The notes beneath the pieces are model-generated. The model had not been told where the DNA came from, searched no databases, and saw nothing but the letters and a program-made list of their open reading frames with translations. A stretch of DNA of 5,635 nucleotides from Clostridia bacterium (GTDB lineage: Bacteria > Bacillota_A > Clostridia > Christensenellales > Aristaeellaceae): contig JAFQGN010000017.1 in the NCBI GenBank assembly GCA_017398245.1, positions 1 through 5,635 of the forward strand. The letters are read 5' to 3'. A program made the translations under genes and the position numbers. Positions 5,479 through 5,635 of the stretch are shown here, in pieces (the first letter of the stretch is position 1; every line of letters starts with the position of its first letter).

Positions 5479-5635
5479 ATGCAAAAGAAGATTTTCAAAA
5501 GCACGCCTTCGCGCTATATCCTCAATACCGTTTGTCTGGCCGCGCTGTTCACCGTTGTGCAGGTGCTGATCTCCACCAAGACCATCAACCGCTACAACAG
5601 CGAACTGCTGATCCAGATCTGCTACAATATCATCC
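5479..5635 (+). CDS. livM: Branched-chain amino acid ABC transporter permease LivM (3' end outside window)
   Basis: The second permease subunit of the Liv importer, of which 52 codons plus one base are present. It starts with a basic tail (MQKKIFKSTPSRY) followed by a first membrane span at about residues 14-31 and then ISTKTINRYNSELLIQICYN. This matches the usual LivM opening, in which a short loop precedes the second span and the NIILAVSLNL region. It begins 10 bases after the livH stop. The identity rests on this short N-terminus plus its position directly after livH. livG and livF would be expected to follow. Confidence 0.85.
   Translation, partial: MQKKIFKSTPSRYILNTVCLAALFTVVQVLISTKTINRYNSELLIQICYNII

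Overview
The window reads as a stretch of chromosome from a GC-rich member of the Bacillota, most likely an uncultured gut-type Clostridia. This rests on inference: strong Shine-Dalgarno sites, sigma-A-like promoters, standard genetic code, a Liv-type ABC transporter and a GH20 enzyme whose closest-feeling relatives are clostridial. Phylogeny was not tested. There are five protein-coding genes, two of them cut by the window edges, and three informative intergenic regions. No tRNA, rRNA, CRISPR array, transposase or phage gene was seen.

Left half, minus strand: a GH20 family beta-N-acetylhexosaminidase (1-1336, C-terminus outside the window) lies downstream of a metal-dependent amidohydrolase of the imidazolonepropionase-like group (1671-2837). 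The 334 bases between them hold a strong hairpin terminator (1381-1419) and a GC-rich array of back-to-back perfect hairpins (about 1465-1667). Part of this array can close into a cloverleaf-like fold. It is the least ordinary object in the window.

Centre: a 353-base divergent intergenic region (2838-3190). A minus-strand promoter (about 2874-2902) serves the amidohydrolase. A near-consensus plus-strand promoter (3124-3152) serves livK, and a 13-base palindrome sits on its expected start point.

Right half, plus strand: livK (3191-4351, secreted substrate-binding protein), a 244-base gap with its own -10 box and a leader hairpin, livH (4596-5468, permease), and the start of livM (5479 to the window end, second permease). 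Genes for the two ATPases (livG, livF) would be expected just beyond the right edge.

Working together: the Liv genes encode capture and import of a branched-chain amino acid or a related amphipathic amino acid or small peptide. The divergently placed amidohydrolase could process an imported compound, but that link is inference from layout only. The GH20 enzyme would trim terminal GlcNAc or GalNAc from short glycans in the cytoplasm, since no signal peptide is seen.
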